Shown: positions 31,904 through 40,282 of the stretch, in pieces | Layout: each line of letters opens with the position of its first letter | Position numbering within the stretch: the first letter of the stretch is position 1 | From: Prevotella sp. UBA1705 | Lineage (GTDB): Bacteria > Bacteroidota > Bacteroidia > Bacteroidales > Bacteroidaceae | Reading direction: 5' to 3' | NCBI GenBank assembly: GCA_002317385.1 | Contig: DCJH01000021.1 | Span: 1 to 64,000 of the forward strand | Length of the DNA stretch: 64,000 nt | Notes under the pieces: model-generated | What the model was told of the DNA's origin: nothing | The model's database searches: none | The model's input: the letters and a program-made list of their open reading frames with translations, nothing else | Position numbers and translations under genes: made by a program

Positions 31904-32536
31904 ATGAAGAAAACTATTCTACTTGCGCTCACCCTCATAATGGGCTTCAGCGCTATGGCTCAGGATGTTACCCAACTGCCAGAGCCCAACAAAGACGTGC
32001 CCACCACCCTGTTTCAGGCACTACAGAACCGCCATTCCGTGCGCTCGTTCACCGCTCAGGAGGTGAGTCTTGAGACCCTCAGCCAGCTACTTTGGGCCGC
32101 CACCGGCGTGAACCGACCCGACGGACGCATGACGGCCCCTACCGCCATCAACGCCCAAGACATCTCGGTCTATGTAGCCTCAAAGTCGGGCGTGAGCCTC
32201 TATCTGCCCAAGGAAAACGCGCTGAAACTCATCACCCGTGATGACGTTCGCAAGGAAGTGGCGGCCCGCCAGGTAGGCGTGGCCGACGCACCGCTATTCC
32301 TCATCATCGTGAGCGACGCCTCGAAATTCGGCGGGGCCAACGACGAGAACGCCAAGATCTTCGGTCGAGAGGATGCCGCCATCGTGAGCCAGAACATCAA
32401 TCTCGCTGCCACCGCTCTCGGACTCGGCACCGTGACGCGCCACATCATGAACCGCGAGGCCCTACACAAAGCGCTCAAGCTCACCGCCGAACAGCTCATC
32501 ATCATCAACCATCCCATCGGATACCCCAAGAAATGA
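31904..32536 (+). CDS. exported nitroreductase-family protein
   Basis: A 210-residue flavoprotein of the nitroreductase/SagB-type superfamily with a signal peptide (MKKTILLALTLIMGFSAMA). The FMN-binding start NRHSVRSFTAQEVSLETL, the middle block LLWAATGVNRPDGRMTAPTA and the C-terminal LGLGTVTRHIMNREAL are typical. An exported version suggests redox work in the periplasm on an unknown acceptor. The last codons overlap the start of the DUF1294 gene by 4 bp. Confidence 0.88.
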   Translation: MKKTILLALTLIMGFSAMAQDVTQLPEPNKDVPTTLFQALQNRHSVRSFTAQEVSLETLSQLLWAATGVNRPDGRMTAPTAINAQDISVYVASKSGVSLYLPKENALKLITRDDVRKEVAARQVGVADAPLFLIIVSDASKFGGANDENAKIFGREDAAIVSQNINLAATALGLGTVTRHIMNREALHKALKLTAEQLIIINHPIGYPKK

Positions 32537-32814
32537 TGCTCCAACTCGCACTCTACTACCTCTTGGCCATCAACGTTATCACGCTGGCGGTCTATGTCGC
32601 CGATAAGATCAAGGCCAAGAGACACGCCTGGCGAATCCCCGAAGCCACCCTCCTGTTGCTGGCTGCCATAGGCGGAAGCATCGGTGCGCTTATCGCCATC
32701 TTCGTCGTTCGCCACAAGAGTCAGCACCTCAAATTCCGTTATGGCGTGCCTGCCATACTGCTCTTGCAGGTGGCTCTCACCGTGTGGATGTGGGAAAAAC
32801 TACCGATGAAATAG
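32533..32814 (+). CDS. DUF1294 membrane protein
   Basis: A 93-residue inner-membrane protein with three hydrophobic segments. VADKIKAKRHAWRIPEATLL followed by LAAIGGSIGALIAIFVVRHK is the DUF1294 signature. The function is unknown. It overlaps the nitroreductase stop by 4 bp and is the last gene of the operon. Confidence 0.9.
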   Translation: MMLQLALYYLLAINVITLAVYVADKIKAKRHAWRIPEATLLLLAAIGGSIGALIAIFVVRHKSQHLKFRYGVPAILLLQVALTVWMWEKLPMK

Positions 32815-32883
32815 ATGGGAAATGCGCTTTCCCGAAATGCCCCGTAGTTAGACCGTTTCTCCGTCGATAGAGAACCATTTGAA

Positions 32884-32945
32884 AAAAGGTACTAATCGCG
32901 TCACGATTAGTACCTTTTCGCATTGTCTTTAGTACCTTTTCTCAA
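32884..32945. repeat. perfect 15-bp inverted repeat of the CCTTTTCGC family
   Basis: AAAAGGTACTAATCG (32884-32898) and CGATTAGTACCTTTT (32904-32918) are exact complements around CGTCA. A further TTTAGTACCTTTT word follows at about 32929-32941. It may also terminate the preceding operon. Confidence 0.8.
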
Positions 32946-33007
32946 AGGGGGTAGGCCTCACCCATGGACCAAACACCATAAATTCCTATGTCTCAGTGCC
33001 TTGTATT

Positions 33008-33742
33008 CTATTTTTCAAAGTGCTGATAGTCCTTCACCGAGCGCCAGGCGCCGCCCCAACGGAAGCCATGCTGGATGAACAGACGGTAGAGCAGGTCGCC
33101 CCGCTCAATCTTATAGGCGAACTTCTGACTACGGTTGCAGTAGGCGCGGGCGTTGGCGGGCTGCACCACCTCCTGCCCATTCCTCAGCCGGCGGAGGTAG
33201 GGATTGTAGAGCGCATTGATGTCGACGGCCATGCCCCGGGCGTGGGCCGAGAGCTTGCGAGACCCTTTCACCTGTCGGAAACAGAAACAACACGTGTTGT
33301 TGGCACGCATAGAAGTCTCGTCGTCGGCCCCGAAATCGTCAATGAGGCGGATGCTCTGGATGGGGTAACGCTGCTCATAGAGCTTGCGGAAGATGCTGAT
33401 AAGGTCGGCGGCGATGGCCTTGTTGCACACCATCTCGCCCATCTTCACCTGGCCCTCCGCATCCACGTGCAGCACGCGCAGGTAGCGCAGGCTCGACCGC
33501 GGCACCGAGCATCCGTCGGGATACGACTTGCCTCGCATGCGCGCAAACACCGCATCGGGGATTGGTTCGGAGGTGAACCATCGGTCTGTCGGGGCCGATT
33601 TCACCTGCTCCGCGCTGACCACTGCCCCCGCCTGCCATGGCATCGTGGGGCAATGAGCGGTCTGGGCCGAGGTCATCGGGACCGCAAGCGCCGGCATCAT
33701 CATGGTGATTGCTATGATTTTGAGTTGTTGCGAAATTCTCAT
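33008..33742 (-). CDS. exported M15-family D-Ala-D-Ala carboxypeptidase-like protein
   Basis: A 244-residue protein with an N-terminal signal segment. Zinc ligands of the M15/VanY fold are in SAHARGMAVDIN (H-x6-D) and KDYQHFEK (terminal H). The block GFRWGGAWRSVKDYQHFEK is typical of the L-alanyl-D-glutamate and D-Ala-D-Ala peptidase branches. It is likely periplasmic and trims peptidoglycan stem peptides. It contains an unusual NNTCCFCFRQV cysteine cluster of uncertain meaning. It is monocistronic. Confidence 0.85.
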   Translation of the reverse strand: MRISQQLKIIAITMMMPALAVPMTSAQTAHCPTMPWQAGAVVSAEQVKSAPTDRWFTSEPIPDAVFARMRGKSYPDGCSVPRSSLRYLRVLHVDAEGQVKMGEMVCNKAIAADLISIFRKLYEQRYPIQSIRLIDDFGADDETSMRANNTCCFCFRQVKGSRKLSAHARGMAVDINALYNPYLRRLRNGQEVVQPANARAYCNRSQKFAYKIERGDLLYRLFIQHGFRWGGAWRSVKDYQHFEK

Positions 33743-33763
33743 CTGTGGTTTCTTTTGGTGTCA

Positions 33764-33771
33764 CAAATTTA
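33764..33771 (-). promoter_or_regulatory. promoter of the M15 peptidase gene
   Basis: -7 box TAAATTTG on the minus strand, 21 nt before the start codon. Confidence 0.65.
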
Positions 33772-33855
33772 CCATTTTTATGCCAAATAGGGGTATTCAA
33801 GAGGCGAAATATCATGTTTTGGGGGCAAAAGCCTCTGCAGCGGGGGTATCAGGTG

Positions 33856-33940
33856 GCGGACATGCACGGGGCATGTCCCTACATAGCCAATCCTTGGCAA
33901 TGCGAGTCTACCAGTAGGGACATGCCCCGTGCATGTCCGC
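33856..33940. repeat. second inverted pair of the 27-bp REP-like unit
   Basis: Exact copies of the unit at 13006-13032, here at 33856-33882 (reverse) and 33914-33940 (forward), separated by 31 bp. A GGTGCCCTG/CAGAGCACC hairpin follows at 33994-34023 and may end the lipoprotein operon transcript. Confidence 0.85.
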
Positions 33941-34050
33941 ACCGCCAGAGGGAACAGCACTCCGGGCATCCTCGCCTCCCCCATCAAGCAATCGGTGCCC
34001 TGCCGACAAGCCGACAGAGCACCGAACAAATATAAAGAATGAAAGAATAT

Positions 34051-35685
34051 TTAGAACCAGAAGCCCGTGTTATCCTCCTTGCGTTCACCGTTAAGATTCC
34101 AATAAAACTCGGCGAGGGCAGCCTCGAAGCTCTTCACTCCGAATGCCTCCATGAACGAATGGATAGCCTTTCGGTCGCTCTCCGAGTAGGTCTTCTCGTC
34201 GGTGCTCAGCGTGCTGATGTCGTCTACCAGCAGGTCGGCGTCGAGCTCCAGCTCCAGAGCGTCCATGTAAATGTTCATCGGGATGGTGATGGTGGGCATC
34301 CAAGCCTCCTCCTTGAGTTGCTTCTCGGTGGGCGCATAGAACGGCGAGGCCTTGCCGCCGACCATCTTCGACTCCTTGGCGCGCATGAGACGCACCTCCA
34401 GATTGAACGTCTTGTGGGAGTGAGGGAAGAGGAAATAGCCCTTCACACCTATCGGATTATTCTCTCCCGTAAACGTGGCGTTGTCGAATTTATGCGTCTT
34501 GTTCCATGGGTTCGTGTCGCAATAGAGATAGCTCAGGAACTCGGGGCCGTTCTCGTCGGTAGGCTCTTTCACCCCACCATAGCCCGGTTTGATGTCCTTA
34601 GTGATGAAGAAGTGCTGGAAATGAGCATCTTCTCCGCCCTCCACCAACTTGCCGGTGATGTCGTTGCCGGCCTTGTCGAAATAGCGGATGCTGAATGCAG
34701 CCACGCCGCCGCCACTCTTCGAGCCGATGAGGCTCACCGTCTTGGCATTGGCTTCATCGGCTACCCACTGCCCGTTCTTCATGTGATACACCAGCCGATA
34801 GTTCTTTCCCATATACTTATTCTCCTTGGCAGAGGGGTTCTGATGGAAGCTGTAGGGACCATGAAGATGGCCTTCATACACGGCAATCTCCACCTTGTCG
34901 GCAGCCAGAGGCATATCACTGGGCTCGGCCACAGGCTCCCCGTCGATCTCCACCGGGAGCTTCACGTTGATATCCCAGAGCCCCGTGCTGAGCAGAACCT
35001 TAGCCGGAAGGTAGAAGGGCGAGGCCTTGCCGTTGTCGTCGAACTTGCTCTTGGCGGCATGAAGCAGGTCTACAGAGAGCGTGAACTTCGTGCCGGGCTT
35101 CATAAATCGGATAAAACCCTGGAAGCCCATCGGGTTGGATTCACCGATGTAGTTGCCGTTGAGCTCGTCGGCATAGCGGTAGTCGTAGGGCAGATCAGCC
35201 TTGTTCGATACCCGCACAGAGCCCTTGGTGCCCCCGAATTCCACCTCCTTGAACACGGAGAAGAAGTGCTGGTGAATCTTGTCCTGGCCCAATTCGAAGA
35301 ACTGATGGTTCATCATCTCGCCCTTGGCATTATAGTATTCCATCTTCAGCGAGTAGACCACGTTGGGGTTGTCCTGCGTATTCTTCACCTTGAAACGGTC
35401 GTTAGCGCTGGTCACATGCCAGCCGTCGGCCTTCGTGGTCTCCCACTCGATGACCTGAACGGGTGCTCCGCTCGACTTGAAGTCGGCCACTCGGGGCTGC
35501 TTGTCAAACTTACCCTCGCCTTGAAGCGTACCTTCCTGCAGGGTGAACACGGCGCGCACGGGGTCCTCGTGCAGCTTGTTTTCCTTCTCGTTGACGGCTG
35601 GCTCGGGGCGGCAAGAGGCGGCACCGACCGACAGCAAGGCACCCAAGGCCATGCAGGCCGCTGTTTTCATTGTCTTGATTTTCAT
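34051..35685 (-). CDS. two-domain histidine-rich lipoprotein of a TonB-linked operon
   Basis: A 544-residue protein with a lipoprotein signal (lipobox ending VGAASC, Cys about 25). Two homologous domains of about 240 residues follow. Domain 1 (about 42-260) reads EGTLQGEGKF at the first motif. Domain 2 (about 265-544) reads EGHLHGPYSFHQ. Both contain QHFF (IHQHFFSVF, HFQHFFITK), a GESNPMGFQGFIRF or GENNPIGVKGYFLF strand, and a KSKF or ESKM..GKASPFY.P loop. The C-terminus ends NTGFWF. The His motifs of domain 2 suggest metal binding; domain 1 has lost the first motif. I recognise no named family. Confidence 0.75.
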   Translation of the reverse strand: MKIKTMKTAACMALGALLSVGAASCRPEPAVNEKENKLHEDPVRAVFTLQEGTLQGEGKFDKQPRVADFKSSGAPVQVIEWETTKADGWHVTSANDRFKVKNTQDNPNVVYSLKMEYYNAKGEMMNHQFFELGQDKIHQHFFSVFKEVEFGGTKGSVRVSNKADLPYDYRYADELNGNYIGESNPMGFQGFIRFMKPGTKFTLSVDLLHAAKSKFDDNGKASPFYLPAKVLLSTGLWDINVKLPVEIDGEPVAEPSDMPLAADKVEIAVYEGHLHGPYSFHQNPSAKENKYMGKNYRLVYHMKNGQWVADEANAKTVSLIGSKSGGGVAAFSIRYFDKAGNDITGKLVEGGEDAHFQHFFITKDIKPGYGGVKEPTDENGPEFLSYLYCDTNPWNKTHKFDNATFTGENNPIGVKGYFLFPHSHKTFNLEVRLMRAKESKMVGGKASPFYAPTEKQLKEEAWMPTITIPMNIYMDALELELDADLLVDDISTLSTDEKTYSESDRKAIHSFMEAFGVKSFEAALAEFYWNLNGERKEDNTGFWF

Positions 35686-35726
35686 GATTTTAATGTGTGT
35701 TTGAATATTGATGTTGGTATGAATAG

Positions 35727-36746
35727 TTAGAACCAGAAGCCGTTTTCGTTGTGAATGGCTTCGCCGTTCTGCTGGAAATAGAAGTCGCGCGCGGCCTCCA
35801 GGAAGCTTACTCCCAACGCTTTGGCAAGGCTTTCGATAATGAGATGCTCCTTGGCGGAGTAGTCGCTCTCCTTCTTTTCCAATGTGGGGTTGAAGTCGAA
35901 GAGATTTTCATTGCTGGCCATAAACACGTTCACGGGCAGCACAATGGCATCAAACCATTTGGCTTCGGATAGTTGCTTGGCACTCGGCGCATCGTAAGGG
36001 GAGGCATCTTCGCCGTCAAACTTGCTCTCTCGGGCCTCCATCAGCTTGATGACGAGGTTGAAAGTGATGCGGCTTTCCCTGAACTTGAAGTAGCCCTTGA
36101 AGCCCAACGGATTCTCGCCGCCTATGAATTCGGCCCCATCATACTTATTGCTCTTGTCCCAAGGAGCCGTGTCACAGTAGACGTAACGGTAGAGCGAGGA
36201 GGGCGATCCGTCGTATTTGAACGAGGAACTGTTGCCAAATCCCTTCTTCACCTCGTCGGCAAGGAAGAAATGCTGGTGCTTCTTGTCGGCGCCGTTGTCT
36301 ATGAATCGGCCGTTGATGAGGTGCCCGTCGGCATCATAATAGTCGATGGTGAGGGCATAGGCAGCCGATGATCCGGAGATGACGGCGAGGCTTTTGGGGT
36401 TGCTTTCGTCGGCCATCCAATGGCCATCGCGATGATGATACACAAACTTCTGGTCCACGGCGAGGTACTTCACCTCCTTGGCGTGGGTGTTCTGATGGAA
36501 GTTATAGGTGCCGTGAAGGTGGCCGTCGTGTACGGTGAGCACCGCCTTGACGATACCGTCAGAGCTTTCAGGGCCGGGCTTCGGCGCCGGATTCTTGTCG
36601 GGTTTCGACTCCGGAGTCTGCTCTTTCTGCTCTTTCTTGCCGGGCGGAACGGGCAGATCGTCATCATGACCACATGCCGTGAGACAGGCTCCGGCTACAA
36701 AAGCGACTGCGACGACGGCCGCCAGTTTCAGTAAATTCTTCTTCAT
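35727..36746 (-). CDS. single-domain histidine-rich lipoprotein of a TonB-linked operon
   Basis: A 339-residue protein with a lipoprotein signal (MKKNLLKLAAVVAVAFVAGA then Cys). A Pro/Lys/Glu linker (about 28-58) precedes one copy of the domain found twice in the neighbour. It has DGHLHGTYNFHQNTHAKE, VYHHRDGHW, KKHQHFFLADEV, GGENPLGFKGYFKF, ESKFDGEDASPYDAP and the terminal NENGFWF. Histidine clusters suggest periplasm- or surface-facing metal binding. ATG 36746 is chosen for the signal. It starts 20 nt after the TonB receptor stop. Confidence 0.75.
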   Translation of the reverse strand: MKKNLLKLAAVVAVAFVAGACLTACGHDDDLPVPPGKKEQKEQTPESKPDKNPAPKPGPESSDGIVKAVLTVHDGHLHGTYNFHQNTHAKEVKYLAVDQKFVYHHRDGHWMADESNPKSLAVISGSSAAYALTIDYYDADGHLINGRFIDNGADKKHQHFFLADEVKKGFGNSSSFKYDGSPSSLYRYVYCDTAPWDKSNKYDGAEFIGGENPLGFKGYFKFRESRITFNLVIKLMEARESKFDGEDASPYDAPSAKQLSEAKWFDAIVLPVNVFMASNENLFDFNPTLEKKESDYSAKEHLIIESLAKALGVSFLEAARDFYFQQNGEAIHNENGFWF

Positions 36747-36766
36747 CGGATTAAAATGATTAAGGG

Positions 36767-38890
36767 TTAAAAGTTCCATGTCACCGTGCAGCGGATGTCG
36801 CGACCCATGTCGTGGGCGTAGTATCGGCTGCGATTGGTGTATTCCTTGTATTCTTTGTTCAGCACGTTATCGCCCATCACCGATGCCTCAAGGCTCTGAC
36901 CATGAGGCAACCGATAGGTCACGCCGGCCTCAAACCCCAGCAGATGATAGGCCTCGGGGGTGAAAGGGATGAGGTCGGTGGCCGGATTGAAGCGCGTCTG
37001 ACGGGCCACAAACCGATGGTTCACACCCACACGGGGCTGCCAGCGGCCCATCGGCGCAGGCGTCCACGACAGACTTTGATGGATGCGGGGGCTGGGAATG
37101 TAGGGCAGATAGTTGCCCGTGGTCTGCTCGTTGGCCCATATCAGGGCCGTCACCACATGGTAATCGATAGCCGGCCAGGGCCTGAACCGCAGGTCCAAGT
37201 CTATGCCGCGGAAGAACGCCGGGGTCTGTCTGTACTGGAAAACAGGGTATGCTCCCGACACCACCACGATGTTGCGGCCCGTGGGTTGGTCGTAGATGTA
37301 GTGGGAAATCCACTGCAGATAGGCGTCCACGCGCACGCAGAAACGACGGCTGTGGTAGTCGATGGAGGTCACCCACTTACAACTTCGTTCCGACTGGAGG
37401 GTGGAGTCGCCGCGCACAAACATGCCCGAGCCAAGCTCATTACCATTGCTATAAAGCTCGTAGACGTGGGGCGCGCGCCACGCCAGGCCCACGTTGGTGG
37501 TGAACCGCCAGTGGGGCGAGGGCGAGAAATGGCCGCCGAGGCTATAGGTGAAGTTGCCAAACTGCCTGCGCCCGCCATATCGCCGTCCCGTCCAGTCGTA
37601 GCCGTCGGCCTCGGTGCGCTGCCCGTCGAACCTCACACCGGCCTCTGCTCCCCATTGCTCGCGCTGGTATTTCTGAATGCCATAGCCGCCCAAGGCCACC
37701 TCGGTATAGTTGGGAATGATGGGCACCACGCCCGTGCCGCGCTCATTGCTGTTATTAGTGGTGAGCAGCTGGAGGCCTGCCTCGCTCTTCCACGGGCCGT
37801 AGACCTTGTGCCACGACAGCGCGTTCTGCAGCGAACGGAGGTGCAGGCTCACCGTGGGGATGTCCGAATGGTTCAGTCGCCTGATGCGATTCTCCCTGCG
37901 TTTGTCGTCCTGAAAGGTGGTCTGCCATGCCCAGTGGCCCAGCCGTTGCCCGTCCCACCACACCTTGGCGTAGGCAGAATGGTGCACCACCAGCTGGTGG
38001 GGATAGTCTATGCTCCGGCTGAAGGGATAGACTTCCACAGGCCGTCCCAGGCGGATGCGCTCCTGCAACAGCTCCTCATTGCCCATCTGAGCACTCTGCA
38101 TCACCCCGATTTTCTGATGGAAGAGGCCGTAGCCGCCCTCCCATCGCCACCTGTTGCGACGATAGCCCAGGCTGAGCGAGAGGTCGCGTTCGCGCATGCC
38201 GGTGTTGTTGAGGAGGTATCGGGCCGTGCTGCGGTCGCCTCCGTCGTCAGTGGTGAGCTGCGCGCGCCAGGCCACGTCGCGGTTCCCCGGCATGGAGCCC
38301 TCGGCCTGCCCCACCAGCGAATAGCGCCGGCCATTGGTGCCATAGAGCCCCGTGAGAGAGCCGTGGACGCGCTGCGAACCATAGGGCAAGGGCTTCGACT
38401 CCATGACGATGATGCCGCCCAGAGCCTCAGACCCATAGCGCACCGACTCCGAACCCTTCACCACCGACACGCCCGAAAAGCCATTCTTGTCGAGCTCGGG
38501 CGCATGGTCGTAGCCCCACTGCTGCCCCGTGAGGCGCGCGCCATGGCTCACAATGAGGATGCGGTTGCCGTACATGCCGTGGATCACGGGCTTGGCCACC
38601 ACCGTTCCGGTCTGTATGGAGCTCAGTCCGCTGGTGTTTTCGAGCATCGACGCCAGCGACTTGCCCATGGCATCGGCTATGGCATGATGGTCGATGTGGG
38701 TGCTCACACTGTTGGTACTCACCGACTTGCGAACGCCGCTCACCACTATCTCGTCTACCATGAGCGTGTCGGCGAGGCGTGAAGGATGGTTGGGCCGAGG
38801 CGCCTGCGCACCGGCCCGCATGCCTCCGAGGGTGAGCAGGCCCAAAGCCAGCACCCCCGTCAGGGCATGATGAATACGTTGGTTGATCAT
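36767..38890 (-). CDS. TonB-dependent outer-membrane receptor, probable metal uptake
   Basis: A 707-residue receptor with a signal peptide (MINQRIHHALTGVLALGLLT and cleavage near GAQA). A TonB-box-like DEIVVSG precedes the plug domain (HGMYGNRILIVSHGARLTGQ, SVVKGSESVRYGSEALGGII). A 22-strand barrel ends in an aromatic residue (TVTWNF). The plug resembles ZnuD-like receptors. Its operon partners (a Cys/His membrane protein upstream and two His-rich lipoproteins downstream) point to Zn, Cu or a metal chelate. The substrate is an inference. Confidence 0.85.
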   Translation of the reverse strand: MINQRIHHALTGVLALGLLTLGGMRAGAQAPRPNHPSRLADTLMVDEIVVSGVRKSVSTNSVSTHIDHHAIADAMGKSLASMLENTSGLSSIQTGTVVAKPVIHGMYGNRILIVSHGARLTGQQWGYDHAPELDKNGFSGVSVVKGSESVRYGSEALGGIIVMESKPLPYGSQRVHGSLTGLYGTNGRRYSLVGQAEGSMPGNRDVAWRAQLTTDDGGDRSTARYLLNNTGMRERDLSLSLGYRRNRWRWEGGYGLFHQKIGVMQSAQMGNEELLQERIRLGRPVEVYPFSRSIDYPHQLVVHHSAYAKVWWDGQRLGHWAWQTTFQDDKRRENRIRRLNHSDIPTVSLHLRSLQNALSWHKVYGPWKSEAGLQLLTTNNSNERGTGVVPIIPNYTEVALGGYGIQKYQREQWGAEAGVRFDGQRTEADGYDWTGRRYGGRRQFGNFTYSLGGHFSPSPHWRFTTNVGLAWRAPHVYELYSNGNELGSGMFVRGDSTLQSERSCKWVTSIDYHSRRFCVRVDAYLQWISHYIYDQPTGRNIVVVSGAYPVFQYRQTPAFFRGIDLDLRFRPWPAIDYHVVTALIWANEQTTGNYLPYIPSPRIHQSLSWTPAPMGRWQPRVGVNHRFVARQTRFNPATDLIPFTPEAYHLLGFEAGVTYRLPHGQSLEASVMGDNVLNKEYKEYTNRSRYYAHDMGRDIRCTVTWNF

Positions 38891-39068
38891 AAGAATATGG
38901 AAAATAGGTATAACCCATGGTCTGCCCGAAGTGATTCGGACCACCATTCTCATGCTGCGCAGTGCCAGTCGACAGTTGTTTGCGACCACAAACCCAGGGC
39001 CGTGGCTACGTTCAACGGGCGCCTCAAGCCATGAGGAGCGCAGATGATACGATAAGATAAGTGTTGGA
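38891..39068. other. 178-bp leader/gap upstream of the TonB receptor
   Basis: No gene. On the minus strand it is GC-rich and could fold, but I see none of the conserved blocks of cobalamin or other known riboswitches. It is possibly just the gap between the small membrane protein gene and the receptor. Confidence 0.4.
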
Positions 39069-39389
39069 TTATACCCTACAGGGCGGCGAATGGCTGTTTA
39101 TCGATTCAACGGTGCGATAGACAGTCTGGAAGGAAAACGTGTGGCGCGTGAGCAGAATCACCGTCACCACAGGCACGAAGACCAGCGGATGGCTCAGGTC
39201 GGCCTTGTGCATGGTGAAGTTGCAGATATAGCAATTGACCTTCACCTCAGCCTGATGGCTTGCTGTGGCCTTGGCCACCACGTCGCCAGAGGTATAGTGG
39301 AGGTGCACCGCCTTGACGCCAAGCGCCGCCATGAACGTTATGGCTAACATCCATGCGTATAATGCTTTGATGGTCGTGCGGGTCTTCAT
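39069..39389 (-). CDS. small Cys/His membrane protein of the metal operon
   Basis: A 106-residue protein. The hydrophobic N-terminus (AWMLAITFMAALGV) is followed by an exported loop with HLHYTSGD, VNCYICNFTMHKADLSHP (a C-x2-C flanked by His) and a second hydrophobic segment. The Cys/His loop could bind a metal ion. It precedes the TonB receptor on the same strand and probably shares its promoter (39462-39469). I do not recognise a named family. Confidence 0.65.
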   Translation of the reverse strand: MKTRTTIKALYAWMLAITFMAALGVKAVHLHYTSGDVVAKATASHQAEVKVNCYICNFTMHKADLSHPLVFVPVVTVILLTRHTFSFQTVYRTVESINSHSPPCRV

Positions 39390-39461
39390 GTTATCTCTGG
39401 GTACACTGGTCGCTCCCCGAATACGATGTCGCGGGAGTGCCTTTCATGGTTTCACTGGATG

Positions 39462-39469
39462 CAAAATTA
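39462..39469 (-). promoter_or_regulatory. promoter of the metal-uptake operon
   Basis: -7 box TAATTTTG on the minus strand, about 72 nt before ATG 39389. No Fur- or Zur-like operator could be assigned. Confidence 0.55.
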
Positions 39470-40164
39470 TAAAAAAACTTGTAAAACGGCGGCCAAACGG
39501 GATGATTGTTACATATTTTTGCAATTAATAAGTCTTGTTATCACATGGCGGAAGGACATCGGGCGACTGGATAAAACGGCATTTTCCTTCTTCCATGCTC
39601 ACCTTATTTCATCACCCATAAGATAGATTTCGAGTTGAAATTCATGATGAAACTTGTTTACTATGGGACTATTTCGAGTTGGTATCAAGCCTCAGCCTGA
39701 CCTACAATCGGTGAAAATAGGCAAAAATGGAGGGTTTTTATAAAATACTGATGGATAGCGATTTATAAAACTAAGCATTGAAATCATGCTCAAAATCACT
39801 CGTTCAGGCGTCGCCTTTAGTACCTAATCGCATAGCCAAAAGGGCCTTAAAGCCACACGAAAAGGGCCTAATAGATTGGCGATTAGGCCTTTTTCGCATG
39901 GCGGTTGGGGCCAGATGGGGTGCGATGCGCATAGAGATGAGAGTGTTTTTCCTATTTTGAAGCGGTTTTTCAAGCTATTTATCGGCGGATGATTCCCTGT
40001 TTTCCATTGAATTTACACCTAATTATCCTGACAAAATGGCGGTTTCGTCCGACCATGGATGGGTGGGAATGGTGATAGGATAGCCGGCAGACGTTCTGTG
40101 TTTTTCGTGGACAAACCGGAGTATCGTCCACAGAAAACACAAAGAAAACAAAGGAGATGGGCAT
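39470..40164. repeat. gene-free stretch with CCTTTTCGC palindrome and a second hairpin
   Basis: No gene is visible. CGAAAAGGGCCTAAT (39858-39872) pairs with 39882-39896 with one mismatch, and TTTAGTACCTAATCGC lies at about 39818-39833. TGTGTTTT plus GTGGAC near 40098-40113 pairs with GTCCAC plus AAAACACA near 40128-40143. Confidence 0.65.
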
Positions 40165-40202
40165 CAAAAAAAATCCTTGCGCCATCACAGATGGCACAAG
40201 GA
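40165..40202 (-). terminator. intrinsic terminator of amt
   Basis: On the minus strand TCCTTGTGCC pairs with GGCGCAAGGA, followed by eight T residues. Confidence 0.9.
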
Positions 40203-40282
40203 CACAGACATTTGCTAATGGATATTGCCCGGCGGGGGCGGTGCGACGAGGCAGCCTCCGCCATCAGGCGGGGTGGGAGCGC

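Noticed and set aside
34039..35730. Long open frame antisense to the two-domain lipoprotein
   Set aside because: The minus strand has a lipoprotein signal and two repeated domains; the plus-strand product has no signal, domain or promoter.
36812..38782. Very long open frame antisense to the TonB receptor
   Set aside because: It mirrors the GC-rich codon pattern of the receptor, has no recognisable domain and no promoter, while the opposite strand encodes a complete receptor with plug, barrel and signal peptide.
38891..39068. Possible cobalamin-type riboswitch upstream of the TonB receptor
   Set aside because: The GC-rich leader was inspected for the B12-box blocks and they are not there; the stems visible are weak.
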